From PMP191F sp047602185 (GTDB lineage Bacteria; Bacteroidota; Bacteroidia; Chitinophagales; Chitinophagaceae): a stretch of 64,000 nt of DNA. The stretch spans positions 4,650,001 to 4,714,000 of the forward strand of contig JASGHY010000001.1 of NCBI GenBank assembly GCA_047602185.1, given 5' to 3'. Shown here in pieces: positions 27,744 through 36,970 of the stretch. How positions within the stretch are numbered: position 1 is the first letter of the stretch; every line of letters starts with the position of its first letter. Below the pieces are notes generated by a model. That model saw only the letters and a program-made list of their open reading frames with translations, made no database searches and was not told the DNA's origin. The position numbers were made by a program, and so were the translations under genes.

Positions 27744-28589
27744 CTATTTAATGCCGAATACCCCTTTTAGTTTTTTAGAAAACTTAAGTATTCTGCTATT
27801 CTGATAACTGGCAATACTACCTTTTAAGTAATCAATCTCTGATTTCAAAGCTGTAGTACCATCAAAAAAGCTAAGTGCTGGCAACTCTGCTTCTCTTTTT
27901 ATATTAGAACACACTGCCATTACAAAAAAAGGAACATTGAAATTCTGTTGTTGGTGGATAACCTTACCAGACTGTAACTGATTTTTATCCCCATCATAAT
28001 ACCTTGCGGATGCAAAACTTCCCTGAAACCCGGTATTCCGATCTGTACTGATTACCGTTCCAACCACGATCCGCTCATACAAAAAATCACACCATGTAAA
28101 ATACTGCTTACACAATTGTATCAGCTCATCTGTAGTTAACTCTTTCAGATGATAAGGATTATCAGGATCCTTCAAAGAATAATATTCTTTTGCCGGAGAT
28201 GATATAATTAATACCCCATCATCCTTAAGTACACGTTTAAATTCAGACAATAGCTGCTCCTGTTCAACAAGATGCTCAATAGTCTCAAAACTCACGACCA
28301 CATCCATCACTTTACTTTCTATCGGTATCTGAGTAGCAGACCCCTGTACAAACTTCAGATTATTCTTTTGATATTTCTTTTTTGCTACACTGATTGCGTC
28401 TTCAGAGATATCAATGCCGGTAACATCTGCCGCAACAGATGCCAACAGGTTTGAACCATATCCTTCTCCGGAAGCAATATCCAATACCTTTTTACCCTTG
28501 CACAACTCCATAGCAAGCGCATACCTATGCAGGTGTTCAATAGTGCCAAAGTTATCATTCAAACCAGGAGTAAGTCTCTCAATAGACAT
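27744..28589 (-). CDS. Class I SAM-dependent methyltransferase, copy 2
   Basis: A 281-residue paralogue of the methyltransferase at 24896-25711. VLDIASGEGYGSNLLASV is motif I, VTGIDISEDAI motif II and VVSFETIEHLVEQEQLL motif IV. The ends differ; this one closes with LKSEIDYLKGSIASYQN, a short predicted coil. The copies flank the HlpA-like and WbsX genes, so a segmental duplication or two methylation steps are plausible. Eleven bases separate it from the upstream acyltransferase. Confidence 0.85.
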   Translation of the reverse strand: MSIERLTPGLNDNFGTIEHLHRYALAMELCKGKKVLDIASGEGYGSNLLASVAADVTGIDISEDAISVAKKKYQKNNLKFVQGSATQIPIESKVMDVVVSFETIEHLVEQEQLLSEFKRVLKDDGVLIISSPAKEYYSLKDPDNPYHLKELTTDELIQLCKQYFTWCDFLYERIVVGTVISTDRNTGFQGSFASARYYDGDKNQLQSGKVIHQQQNFNVPFFVMAVCSNIKREAELPALSFFDGTTALKSEIDYLKGSIASYQNSRILKFSKKLKGVFGIK

Positions 28590-28600
28590 TGATAGTATTT

Positions 28601-29161
28601 TTAGTTTAAGAGTTTAATAATCTTTGCAGGATTTCCTGCTACTACAGCATTCTCAGGTATATCTTTCGTTACCACTGCGTTTGCTCCTATAATAGCATTA
28701 TCACCAATTGTAACCCCATGCAAAATGCATACACCTTCCCCAATCCATACGTTGTTGCCAATAATGACCGGGCCTTTTGAAAATAGCGGTCGTTGTATGG
28801 GCGGCAATGCCAGAGCTTCTTTTGTTATCATGCCGTGCGAAGAGTCTGCAATAAATATCCTACTCGCCATCAATACATTGTTACCTATAACGATCCTGTC
28901 AATGCATCCGATATGAACGTCTGTATTCAGACATACATTATCGCCTATTATAATTTCCGGTGTGAATTTATCATCACCGTATGCATCCCAGGCCTCTAAA
29001 CGCAAATTGTACATGGCGTTGAAGTTATTGCCGATGCTGATATATTGTGGATTCTTTACTATATATGGATCTGCCACATTTAGGTATTGCCCCTTTGATT
29101 TGAAAGGTAAATCATTAAAGAATGTTCTTTTTTTCTTACGGCTGAATAAAAAACGCATCAC
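28601..29161 (-). CDS. WbbJ-like hexapeptide acyltransferase
   Basis: A 186-residue left-handed beta-helix O-acetyltransferase. Hexads start near residue 40 (YISIGNNFNAMYN), the catalytic His lies in IADSSHGM, and the end VVAGNPAKIIKLL is typical. The N-terminus carries a basic patch (RKKKRTFF). It sits between the exporter ATPase and methyltransferase copy 2 in one direction with 7-11 bp gaps. Acetylation of a repeat-unit sugar is the likely role. Confidence 0.86.
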   Translation of the reverse strand: MMRFLFSRKKKRTFFNDLPFKSKGQYLNVADPYIVKNPQYISIGNNFNAMYNLRLEAWDAYGDDKFTPEIIIGDNVCLNTDVHIGCIDRIVIGNNVLMASRIFIADSSHGMITKEALALPPIQRPLFSKGPVIIGNNVWIGEGVCILHGVTIGDNAIIGANAVVTKDIPENAVVAGNPAKIIKLLN

Positions 29162-29168
29162 ACACTAT

Positions 29169-30428
29169 TTAATGTAATTCTTTGGAATAGGAGAACGCCA
29201 GTGGTTCCGATAATATACCTAACCATTGGTCACCAAGAGGCGAATCAAGCTTACTGATCACTTGTAGCTTTTTTGCAGAAACCCATTGCGTTAAAACAGC
29301 GCCATTACTTACTGCAGCAACATCTATCTCATAATACCCATGCTTAACAGGAAATCTGAACTGGAAAGTAAATTCATATTTTCCCGGCTCCAGATCAAAA
29401 TAATCTCCATTCCCATCCCGGCTATTACATGAATAGATCAGTTCACCACGATTGTCTCTTAAAACTAATCCCAGTTCTACCTGCCTGATGGCCTTATTGC
29501 AAATAAAATCAAACTGTACTACGCATTGTTGCCCGCTATACATGGCAGTTTCATTAATGCCGTCTACAAGCTGCCATTTAGTAAATGCAGTAGCTTCATT
29601 TGCAAGATTAGCTTCACTTACGGAATCATCACGCATTGAATCAGCCAGGAAATAACCATTTATAACATCGTCTATCTTTCCGCTCTGTTCAATTTGCCCA
29701 TGCTTTAAATAAATGCCGGTAGAACACAGCTTTTTGATAGACGCCATATTATGACTTACAAACAAGACTGTCTTGCCTCCGTTTTTGCTGACTTCTCCCA
29801 TTTTACCAAGGCATTTATTCTGAAACTCAGCATCCCCTACGGCCAGCACTTCATCTACAATTAATATTTCTGACTCAAGATGTGCAGCAACAGCAAAAGC
29901 CAACCTTACATACATGCCAGATGAGTAACGCTTTACTGGTGTGTCAATATATCTCTCTACTCCGGCAAAAGCTACTATTTCATCGAACCTTTTCTTTATT
30001 TCCTGCTTTCGCATCCCAAGTATAGCTCCATTCAGGAATATGTTCTCACGCCCTGTTAGCTCCGGGTGAAACCCTGTACCCACTTCCAGCAAACTGGCAA
30101 TACGTCCTTTTATTTTTACCACGCCTTTTGTTGGTGTGGTAACTCTGCTAAGTACTTTTAGCAATGTACTTTTACCAGCACCATTGCGTCCAATAATACC
30201 TACTGCTTCTCCCTGCTCTATTTCAAAATTCAGATCATTTAAACTCCACACAATATCACTTGTGCCTTTTACAGTACGGTCATTGGTTTCTCCGATCTTT
30301 AAAAAAGGATCTTCTTTACCCCGCACTTTGTACCAGAGTCGTTCTATATCTCTCGATAGGGTTCCGGTGCTGAATTCTCCTAACTGGTAGGCTTTGGAAA
30401 GCCCTATTGTCTGTATTGCTATTGCCAT
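29169..30428 (-). CDS. wzt: Polysaccharide ABC exporter ATPase with C-terminal domain
   Basis: A 419-residue Wzt-type ATPase. Walker A GRNGAGKSTLLKVL is near 81, signature motif KRYSSGMYVRLAFAVA near 163, and Walker B LIVDEVLAVGD near 188. Residues about 250-419 form an extra beta-rich domain (FDFICNKAIRQVELGLVLRD). In O9a-type Wzt proteins such a domain recognises the finished non-reducing end of the chain, so this one may gate export of a capped polymer. It is paired with wzm 15 bp upstream. The methyltransferases of the locus could make the cap; that link is inference. Confidence 0.92.
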   Translation of the reverse strand: MAIAIQTIGLSKAYQLGEFSTGTLSRDIERLWYKVRGKEDPFLKIGETNDRTVKGTSDIVWSLNDLNFEIEQGEAVGIIGRNGAGKSTLLKVLSRVTTPTKGVVKIKGRIASLLEVGTGFHPELTGRENIFLNGAILGMRKQEIKKRFDEIVAFAGVERYIDTPVKRYSSGMYVRLAFAVAAHLESEILIVDEVLAVGDAEFQNKCLGKMGEVSKNGGKTVLFVSHNMASIKKLCSTGIYLKHGQIEQSGKIDDVINGYFLADSMRDDSVSEANLANEATAFTKWQLVDGINETAMYSGQQCVVQFDFICNKAIRQVELGLVLRDNRGELIYSCNSRDGNGDYFDLEPGKYEFTFQFRFPVKHGYYEIDVAAVSNGAVLTQWVSAKKLQVISKLDSPLGDQWLGILSEPLAFSYSKELH

Positions 30429-30443
30429 ATTTCTGAAGCTATG

Positions 30444-31295
30444 CTAAACAGTATCAACAAAATTCTTTTCTACCTTATTAAATACCATTAATCCTGCCAG
30501 GAAGATTATTATAGAGCTTACAACACTATATACAAAGGTTTGAGGATAAAACTTACCGCTTCCCAGAAATCCATAACGGAACGTCTCTATTAACCCGCTT
30601 AGTGGATTGAGAGCAATGATCCGGGCATATTTTTCAGGAGCAGCAGACAGCGGGTAAATAACCGGCGTAGCATACATGGCCAGTTGCACACCAAACGTAA
30701 CAAGAAAAACGAGGTCGCGATATTTGGTAGTCAGGGCTGTTACTATTAAACCCAACCCCAGCCCCTGTAATGCCATTAACAAAATAACTACCGGGAACAA
30801 TAATGCATACATGTTTGGCGACACATGCTCACCTTTCCATAAATACCAAACCATCATTATAATAAATAGAAGAAACTGTACCGCAAACTTTACCAGGTTA
30901 GAGAGTACAATACTCAATGGCATGATAAGACGCGGAAAATATACTTTACCGAAGATGTTGGCATTGTCCCGAAACACTGTACTTGTCTTGGTAAGACATT
31001 CGGAAAAATAGTTCCAGGCTACAGTGCCTGTTATATAAAATAACGGCGGTGGTACCCCTTCAGTACTGATACCAGCCATCTTGCCAAAGATCAGTGTAAA
31101 AATAATGGTGGTAAAAATCGGCTGTATGAAGAACCATAATGGGCCAAATATGGTTTGCTTGTAGAAGGATACAAAATCACGGCGCACCAGTAGCCATAAC
31201 AAATCCCTGTAACGCCAAACATCTTTCAGATGAAGATTAAATAAACTGTCGTGTGGTTTTATCTCCAGATCCCAATGCTCCTGTACAGTGCTCAT
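30444..31295 (-). CDS. wzm: Polysaccharide ABC exporter permease
   Basis: A 283-residue inner-membrane ABC-2 type permease with six hydrophobic segments. The cytoplasmic N-terminal stretch LLWLLVRRDFVSFYKQTIFGPLW is characteristic of Wzm/TagG. The last segments (YPLSAAPEKYARIIALNPLSGLIETFRYGFLG) include the conserved periplasmic NP motif. It makes the channel for lipid-linked polysaccharide together with the downstream ATPase. Confidence 0.93.
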   Translation of the reverse strand: MSTVQEHWDLEIKPHDSLFNLHLKDVWRYRDLLWLLVRRDFVSFYKQTIFGPLWFFIQPIFTTIIFTLIFGKMAGISTEGVPPPLFYITGTVAWNYFSECLTKTSTVFRDNANIFGKVYFPRLIMPLSIVLSNLVKFAVQFLLFIIMMVWYLWKGEHVSPNMYALLFPVVILLMALQGLGLGLIVTALTTKYRDLVFLVTFGVQLAMYATPVIYPLSAAPEKYARIIALNPLSGLIETFRYGFLGSGKFYPQTFVYSVVSSIIIFLAGLMVFNKVEKNFVDTV

Positions 31296-31474
31296 CTAAT
31301 TAATAAGTAATAGGTTGTAAAAAACTGCTAATATCAATTACCATGTATTCTTCAGAAAGCACTACCAATTTTTCAAGCATATGAATTTTATTGGTGAGGT
31401 GCTCTGCCACCGATGATGTACTTAAGCCAGAACGATAGCTTTAATTATCGTTGTGTCCATCTCAATTACTGCCA

Positions 31475-33868
31475 TTACTTACGGCCCAATATTTTCTTCC
31501 ACCAGCTTCCACGGCTTTCTGCGTCTTCAAAATATTCGTTGCGCTTATTCTTTCCCTTTCCTTTGCCATAACCATAGCCATAGCCATAACCATAGCCATA
31601 ACCATAGCCACCATATCCTTTTGCCTGTACGTCATTCAACACCAGCATAAAACGGTTAAACTTTCCGTCTTTGTATATCTCGTTGATCAGGCCTACCTGT
31701 TTTTTAAAAGTATACCCCTGACGTACGATATACAATGTACTGTCAGCAAAACGGCTGAGTATAATAGAATCACTTACCAGCCCTACCGGTGCAGAATCGA
31801 TGATTACCACATCGTATTTCTTTTTTGTCCATGCAATCAACTCATCCAGTTTTTCATCCATCAGTAATTCTGCCGGATTGGGAGGCAAAGGTCCGCAAGG
31901 CAATACAAAAAGATTGTCCATTCCCGGCACCGCTACAGGTAATTCTTCAGGAACAAGATTACCTACCATGTAATTGGTAATTCCTTTTCGCTTACTCAGA
32001 TCAAGGCCAGCAGTAACTTTTGGTTTCCGCACATCCAGCTCTAATATTACAGTACGCTTGCCTGCCATGGCCATAACCCCGCCAATATTGGTGGATACAA
32101 AAGATTTTCCTTCACCACTAAAAGAAGAGGTAACCAGTATTACAGGCTTGTCTACCTTGGTTAGTACAAATTGCAGGTTAGTGCGTATCATACGGAACTG
32201 CTCACCTATGTAAGAACGATCCCGGGGACGTGCCACCAGGGTTTCGCCACTGTCCACGTGACCAACTTCTCCAATTACAGTAGGATCAGCCAGTTTCTCC
32301 AGTTCTGTTCTGCTTTCTACTTTATCGTTCAGATATTCTTTCAATACAATAATGCCGATAGGTATAACAAGACCGAAAAAGAAGGCTATAAAGTATGCCG
32401 CTTTCCGATCAGGGCTTACAGGTCCTCCACCAGACCTTGCTGGCTCCAGTATACGGCTATTGGCACTGGTAGCTGCTGAAGAAATAGCTGTTTCCAGCCT
32501 TTTTGTCAATAAAAATTTATAGAGCTCTTCCAGTATTTTCTGTTGTCGTTGTATAGAGGCTACCTGGTACGTCATTCCCGGAATAGCCAGCAACTGTCCT
32601 TCAGCTGCCTTATTCTGTGTAGACAGGCTATTTAATACCACATCATAGCTTCTACGCACATTGTGCAGACTTTCCATGATATCAGCACGCAGTTTTTCAA
32701 TGCCAAGATCCAACTTCTTGATAATGTCATTGGCTGCGGGCATACTCTGCAGTTTGGTAAGACGCTCAATCTGCAGTTGGTTATAGCTGGTGATCAATGG
32801 CGTTAAGGTGGGCTCTTCTACATCCAGCACATTGTACACGACCTTATTTGCTTTATCAGGGTCCGAAAGATAACGCATCAGGTCTTCTATAATTCTTATC
32901 CGCACCTGTTGCTGCACCCACTGATTTTCAATTTCAGTAAGTTTATCAGAATAAACCTTTGCCTGTCCTTCCAGGTCAACTATTTTGTGTTTTTCAGCAA
33001 ACTGCTGCGACCTGCTCTCAATACCTCTCAACTCACGACTAATGGTATCCAGGCGCTCATCTATAAAGTGAAGGGTATTGGCAGATGTCTGATTTTTTTC
33101 TTCAATATTTGAGGCATTATACTCAACCATCAACTGGTTAATGATCTCAGCAGACATCAGGGAACTCTGACTTACGTGATTAATAGCAAGAATAGTTGTG
33201 TTAGCCCCAACCATATTCACTCCCAATGAGCCATTTACCATGCCTGTAGCATAATCGGCAGGCGTCCATTGCACACTGAACTCTTTACTATCGCCCGAAG
33301 CTGGATTTCCTAAACCGGTTAGTAATAAACGTAGCTTATTACCACCGTATTCAAATATTTCCCCAAATAAGATCTCTTTCGTATTTCCCTTTAGCGTAAA
33401 ACGGCTTTCATCTTTTACAAGGATAGAAAAGCCAAAGGCTTTTGAAGAATCGACCTGCTGCACAATATCCAGCATAAAGGGATTGTTTTTATACAGCAGA
33501 AAGCTTTTAACATTCCCGATATTGTAATATTGCGTCTGAAGGCCCAGCGCTTTTACTACCCGCTTGGCAAGAATGGATGAGCGCAATACTTCTACTTCGT
33601 TCCGTATATTAACAGACTGCTTATTCTGCAGCAGTTCTTCCAGCTTATCATTGTTTCCTTTTTCTGCTCTCAGTAACATGGTCCCTGATGCACTGAAGTA
33701 TTCTACACTATAGCGCAGCTTTACCCAGGCAATGCCCAATGCAATACCAATTGATACTGCAATCCATGGCAGATATGGCAGATACTTCAGAATAAACTCA
33801 CGTGGAGTATCCTTCCAGGAGGCTTGTTTCCAACTGTTATTAGGTACCATGTCTGGTATTTCGGGCAT
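31475..33868 (-). CDS. Wzc-like polysaccharide co-polymerase and tyrosine autokinase
   Basis: A 797-residue protein. An N-terminal membrane segment (about 30-48) is followed by a periplasmic Wzz/GNVR domain with coiled coils (about 270-330) and a second membrane helix near 490. The cytosolic BY-kinase has Walker A SFSGEGKS around 582-590, A' ILELDVRKPK near 608 and Walker B VVIIDSAPVG near 687. The C-terminus has eight tyrosines in a Gly-Tyr run (about 752-767) plus a ninth nearby, then a basic stretch. It controls chain length and opens export with Wza. The PHP phosphatase at the far end of the locus is its likely opposing enzyme. Confidence 0.93.
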   Translation of the reverse strand: MPEIPDMVPNNSWKQASWKDTPREFILKYLPYLPWIAVSIGIALGIAWVKLRYSVEYFSASGTMLLRAEKGNNDKLEELLQNKQSVNIRNEVEVLRSSILAKRVVKALGLQTQYYNIGNVKSFLLYKNNPFMLDIVQQVDSSKAFGFSILVKDESRFTLKGNTKEILFGEIFEYGGNKLRLLLTGLGNPASGDSKEFSVQWTPADYATGMVNGSLGVNMVGANTTILAINHVSQSSLMSAEIINQLMVEYNASNIEEKNQTSANTLHFIDERLDTISRELRGIESRSQQFAEKHKIVDLEGQAKVYSDKLTEIENQWVQQQVRIRIIEDLMRYLSDPDKANKVVYNVLDVEEPTLTPLITSYNQLQIERLTKLQSMPAANDIIKKLDLGIEKLRADIMESLHNVRRSYDVVLNSLSTQNKAAEGQLLAIPGMTYQVASIQRQQKILEELYKFLLTKRLETAISSAATSANSRILEPARSGGGPVSPDRKAAYFIAFFFGLVIPIGIIVLKEYLNDKVESRTELEKLADPTVIGEVGHVDSGETLVARPRDRSYIGEQFRMIRTNLQFVLTKVDKPVILVTSSFSGEGKSFVSTNIGGVMAMAGKRTVILELDVRKPKVTAGLDLSKRKGITNYMVGNLVPEELPVAVPGMDNLFVLPCGPLPPNPAELLMDEKLDELIAWTKKKYDVVIIDSAPVGLVSDSIILSRFADSTLYIVRQGYTFKKQVGLINEIYKDGKFNRFMLVLNDVQAKGYGGYGYGYGYGYGYGYGKGKGKNKRNEYFEDAESRGSWWKKILGRK
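31565..31612 (-). repeat. Hexanucleotide tandem repeat coding the Tyr tail
   Basis: Seven to eight copies of a (G/A)CCATA hexamer on the plus strand, each read on the minus strand as Gly-Tyr. Six bases per unit means copy-number change keeps the reading frame, so the number of tyrosines in the kinase tail could vary between strains. Confidence 0.85.
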
Positions 33869-33877
33869 ATTTATCGG

Positions 33878-34666
33878 CTATTTAAACAACGAATAAATTA
33901 GGATGGCCATTGAAAGTAATGAGGCTGCAATGCCAAGGTTCTGAATATTCTCCTGTCGGGTAGCAGAAGGTTTACGCTTGGTTGGCTGTACTACCACCAG
34001 GTCATTTTGTTTAAGATAGTAATAAGGAGAATAAAATATATTAGGATCAGTAATATCCAATCGTACAATATCACGTTTACCATTTAATTCCCTTATCAGC
34101 AATACATCATCTCTTTTAGCATAAATAGTCACATCTCCAGCCAGAGCAATAGCTTCCAGAATCGTAATACGTTCATTAGGTATCTGGAACTCACCGCTAT
34201 GATTAACCTCGCCCTGTACCAATATCCTGTAATTCATAAACCTGATTGAAAAATAAGGATTATTGAGTTTCTCTTTCAGCTTATCGTATAATAAGGATGA
34301 GAGCTGAATTTTGGTAAGCCCTTCAACTCGCAATGTACCCAGCCCCTGAAACTGAATATCTCCCTGGTCGTTTACCAGGTAACCAGTGGTCTGGCTTCCG
34401 CTGCTTCCGCTCGAACTTACCGGTGCCATAGGTTGGTTATAAATAGTAGATGCTTCGGCATTATCGCTGTAAACAACAATACTCAGGATATCGTTTTTCT
34501 GAATAGTAATTTCTTTGGGCGTGAGTGTGGTATACTTCGAAGTATCAAAACTGTTTTGAAAATATTTTACTGGTTTACGGGAGCAGGCTGTCATCTGGCT
34601 CAAACAGACTATTGCAGCTACAATACCAATACAATTAAATAAAATACGTTTTGCTTTCTGATACAT
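33878..34666 (-). CDS. Polysaccharide export lipoprotein (Wza-like)
   Basis: A 262-residue outer-membrane auxiliary protein. The signal peptide ends in a lipobox SQMTAC, putting the lipid-modified Cys near residue 28. A poly-export domain follows (ITIQKNDILSIVVYSDN), then an SLBB domain (ILVQGEVNHSGEFQIP). A C-terminal hydrophobic helix, LGIAASLLSMAILIYSLF, ends the protein and may cross the outer membrane, as in Wza. It is translated just upstream of the Wzc-like kinase with a 9-bp gap. Confidence 0.92.
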   Translation of the reverse strand: MYQKAKRILFNCIGIVAAIVCLSQMTACSRKPVKYFQNSFDTSKYTTLTPKEITIQKNDILSIVVYSDNAEASTIYNQPMAPVSSSGSSGSQTTGYLVNDQGDIQFQGLGTLRVEGLTKIQLSSLLYDKLKEKLNNPYFSIRFMNYRILVQGEVNHSGEFQIPNERITILEAIALAGDVTIYAKRDDVLLIRELNGKRDIVRLDITDPNIFYSPYYYLKQNDLVVVQPTKRKPSATRQENIQNLGIAASLLSMAILIYSLFK

Positions 34667-34724
34667 ATTGTCAATGGTGAATGGTCAATAGTTTTAATGG
34701 ATGCTCTCTTTTTACACCTGCCGG

Positions 34725-35225
34725 CTAGTATTCTTTAAATACATTCCCATCTTTGTCTACTTTACCGATTACTCTTGCCGGATTTCCTACTACCAGCATA
34801 TAGGGCTCTACATCATCCAATACCACTGTTCCTGCACCTATCATAGCATACTCTCCGATAGTAACACCACATACGATTGTGGCATTGGCACCAATGGTGG
34901 CGCCTCTTTTAACGTTTGTAGCCTTGATTTCGTGTTTACGGTCAATAAAACTACGTGGATTTATTACATTGGTAAAGACTACAGAAGGACCAATAAACAC
35001 ATCGTCCTCAAGCGTTACCCCTTTATAAACCGAAACATTGTTCTGAATTTTTACCCGGTTCCCAATGTGCACGCCGGTATCTACGAAGGTGTTTTGTGCC
35101 AGGTTGCAATGCTCACCAATCTGTACATGGGGCATAATATGCGAAAAATGCCAGATGCGGGTACCATTGCCAATTGTTACCTCAGCATCTATAACGGCCG
35201 TTTCATGCACAAAATAAGGCTTCAT
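34725..35225 (-). CDS. Hexapeptide acyltransferase (WlbB-like)
   Basis: A 166-residue left-handed beta-helix transferase: YFVHETAVIDAEVTIGNGTRIWHFSHIM at the start, hexads throughout, and GNPARVIGKVDKDG near the end. WlbB-type enzymes N-acetylate 3-amino sugars on UDP-2-acetamido-3-amino-uronates. The matching aminotransferase is not present in this locus, so the actual acceptor is uncertain and another acyl transfer is possible. Confidence 0.82.
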   Translation of the reverse strand: MKPYFVHETAVIDAEVTIGNGTRIWHFSHIMPHVQIGEHCNLAQNTFVDTGVHIGNRVKIQNNVSVYKGVTLEDDVFIGPSVVFTNVINPRSFIDRKHEIKATNVKRGATIGANATIVCGVTIGEYAMIGAGTVVLDDVEPYMLVVGNPARVIGKVDKDGNVFKEY

Positions 35226-35288
35226 ATGCTATTAAATACAGAAAGCTATGTTTTATTACAGAAATCAGATCCCGGTTACATTGCTTTA

Positions 35289-35780
35289 TTATTTCCGGAT
35301 AGCCAGGTTCTTTTTACTTACCTGCGCTACCAACCTATACCCCAGGCTCTCAATCTCAATTTCCGCTTTATTGCCTATAGTGCGCAACACCCTGCCCTGC
35401 TGTTCCATTAAAGCCCCGCCTGTAACCACCACTTTATCACTTGGCTTTAGCAAAATCGGCTGAATTTCTACGTTATCATATTCGTTCAGGAATCTTTTTA
35501 TCCGGTCAATCTCTGCCTGCTTTAATACGGCTGGCTTACCAAGCCAATACACAAAATTCAATACACCACTCACCATTTTCACCTGCTGCTGTTCCTGTTC
35601 GGTAACACGTACAAACACATACGATTTAAACAAAGGCTCTTCTACCAGTTTTATCCTGTCACTCCACTGGCGGTGCACTTTATTCAACGGACAATAACAT
35701 TCAATCCCTCTTTCAACAAGAAGCTGGTAAATCTTTTTTTCCCATCGTGGCTTTGTATATACAGCCAGCCATTGTCGCAT
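35289..35780 (-). CDS. UpxY-family NusG-like antiterminator
   Basis: A 163-residue NusG paralogue. The NGN domain spans about 1-100 (WLAVYTKPRWEKKIYQLL, PLFKSYVFVRV) and the KOW domain about 110-155 (PSDKVVVTGGALMEQQGRVLR). In Bacteroides, UpxY proteins act on the 5' leader of their own capsule operon so that RNA polymerase reads through. Its position as first gene of a roughly 32-kb one-direction locus fits that role. A leader of about 160 bases is predicted upstream. Confidence 0.93.
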   Translation of the reverse strand: MRQWLAVYTKPRWEKKIYQLLVERGIECYCPLNKVHRQWSDRIKLVEEPLFKSYVFVRVTEQEQQQVKMVSGVLNFVYWLGKPAVLKQAEIDRIKRFLNEYDNVEIQPILLKPSDKVVVTGGALMEQQGRVLRTIGNKAEIEIESLGYRLVAQVSKKNLAIRK

Positions 35781-35945
35781 GTCGAAATATTAACTGTTCA
35801 CATTAAACGAATCGCACACATTGATGCTGTCTTTACTTTTAACTGCATTACCTGTGGCAGTACAGTCGTGTAATTTACCGGTTATTGCCGGTCAGACAAT
35901 CATCCGGGTAGGCACAGCTTCGCCACCTCAGTCACAAATTGTTTT

Positions 35946-35975
35946 CAAAACTAATTGATAAACAACAACTTGAAA
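35946..35975 (-). promoter_or_regulatory. Candidate promoter of the polysaccharide operon
   Basis: On the minus strand TAGTTTTG matches the Bacteroidota -7 box TAnnTTTG exactly, with TTTC 18 bp upstream as a weak -33 element (TTTG consensus). Transcription would start near 35940 and give a leader of about 160 bases before upxY, which suits leader-dependent antitermination. Confidence 0.45.
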
Positions 35976-36318
35976 CTGCTCCTCGTATCTATACCTCAAA
36001 CCCTACAAAGCGAAAAAGGGCATAAATGAACACCCGATTGTGCCCATTATACCCTTCCACAAAAATTTATATATACAAAAAAGTAAATGCCTAGGTTAAT
36101 TTTCACAGTGATATTGCTCTAAGATTTAATGGTTTAGGGTGGCAAACAATTCAAAATCAATGCTATAACAAAACCTTATTACCTCCCCGGGCCTGACATT
36201 CACTACGCCGGTTGCAAATATAGGTGATTTTGGATGTGAACAAGAATAGCTAAGCAGATACGATAAAAGGTTTTTATTATGGTAACACATTGGTTCGCAA
36301 TATATAATCAATAAAAAT

Positions 36319-36360
36319 GGTTGCAACACCGACAGCCCTGTATCTACGGGTGTTGCAGCC
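36319..36360. repeat. Long hairpin upstream of the capsule operon
   Basis: GGTTGCAACACC pairs along 12 bp (one G-T) with GGTGTTGCAGCC around an 18-base loop. The loop carries one arm of the CCTGTATCTACG inverted repeat. No U-tract follows on either strand, so it does not look like an intrinsic terminator. Confidence 0.6.
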
Positions 36361-36879
36361 CATTATGTGCGTCAAAAATGAGCAATCGGATCGTTATATT
36401 TTTCTTTGGTTAAAAGTGAGATTTTTTCAACAGGGGTAAATGTTTAAAACTCTCTATATGTAAAAAGATCAGTGATATTACAAATCACCTGCCACAATCA
36501 GGGCATTTGTTTAAAAGGTTTTACACATATCAGTTGCAGGTTTCTTCTTTCTATATTGCACATTGCTCATAAATTACCATGTGCTTACCAGGCCATACCT
36601 TTCAGAGTAGCCGAAACCGCCTGTAGAGTGTACCCTCATCATGTATTCAAATACCTTACTAATGGTGGTCATCTACCCACCAGGTAAACACCAGATCCAT
36701 ACCAAATAAACACCAAGTTTTCGTAGATACAGGCTCAAACCCTTAGTGTATACGCTTTAATATATAAGCAGGACATAACCTGGTCAGAAGCTGACCTATG
36801 GCAGGGCTCAGGTAATTAGAAATAAGGAATCAGGAATGTAAAACGAAAAGGTAAAGACAAAGTGTAAATATTAAACAAG

Positions 36880-36924
36880 TCGGCATATTCGGCTTTTTCG
36901 GCATAATCGGCATATCCGGCACGC
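36880..36924. repeat. Degenerate 9-bp tandem repeat
   Basis: Five units of roughly TCGGCATAT follow each other, the second (TCGGCTTTT) and last being diverged. There are no spacers, which excludes a CRISPR array. Confidence 0.7.
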
Positions 36925-36970
36925 AGGTTTGGAAAAAGCAATACAAAATTTGAAAATTTACCAATGTGTA

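Noticed and set aside
36126..36329. 67-codon minus-strand frame in the gap before the capsule operon
   Set aside because: Its N-terminal half is Cys/Leu/Ser-rich without structure, it overlaps a hairpin at its start, and no motif or neighbour supports it. The later part (ATGVVNVRPGEV) looks protein-like but is too short to claim.
36880..36924. CRISPR array
   Set aside because: Repeat units are 9 bp, contiguous and degenerate, with no spacers and no cas genes nearby.
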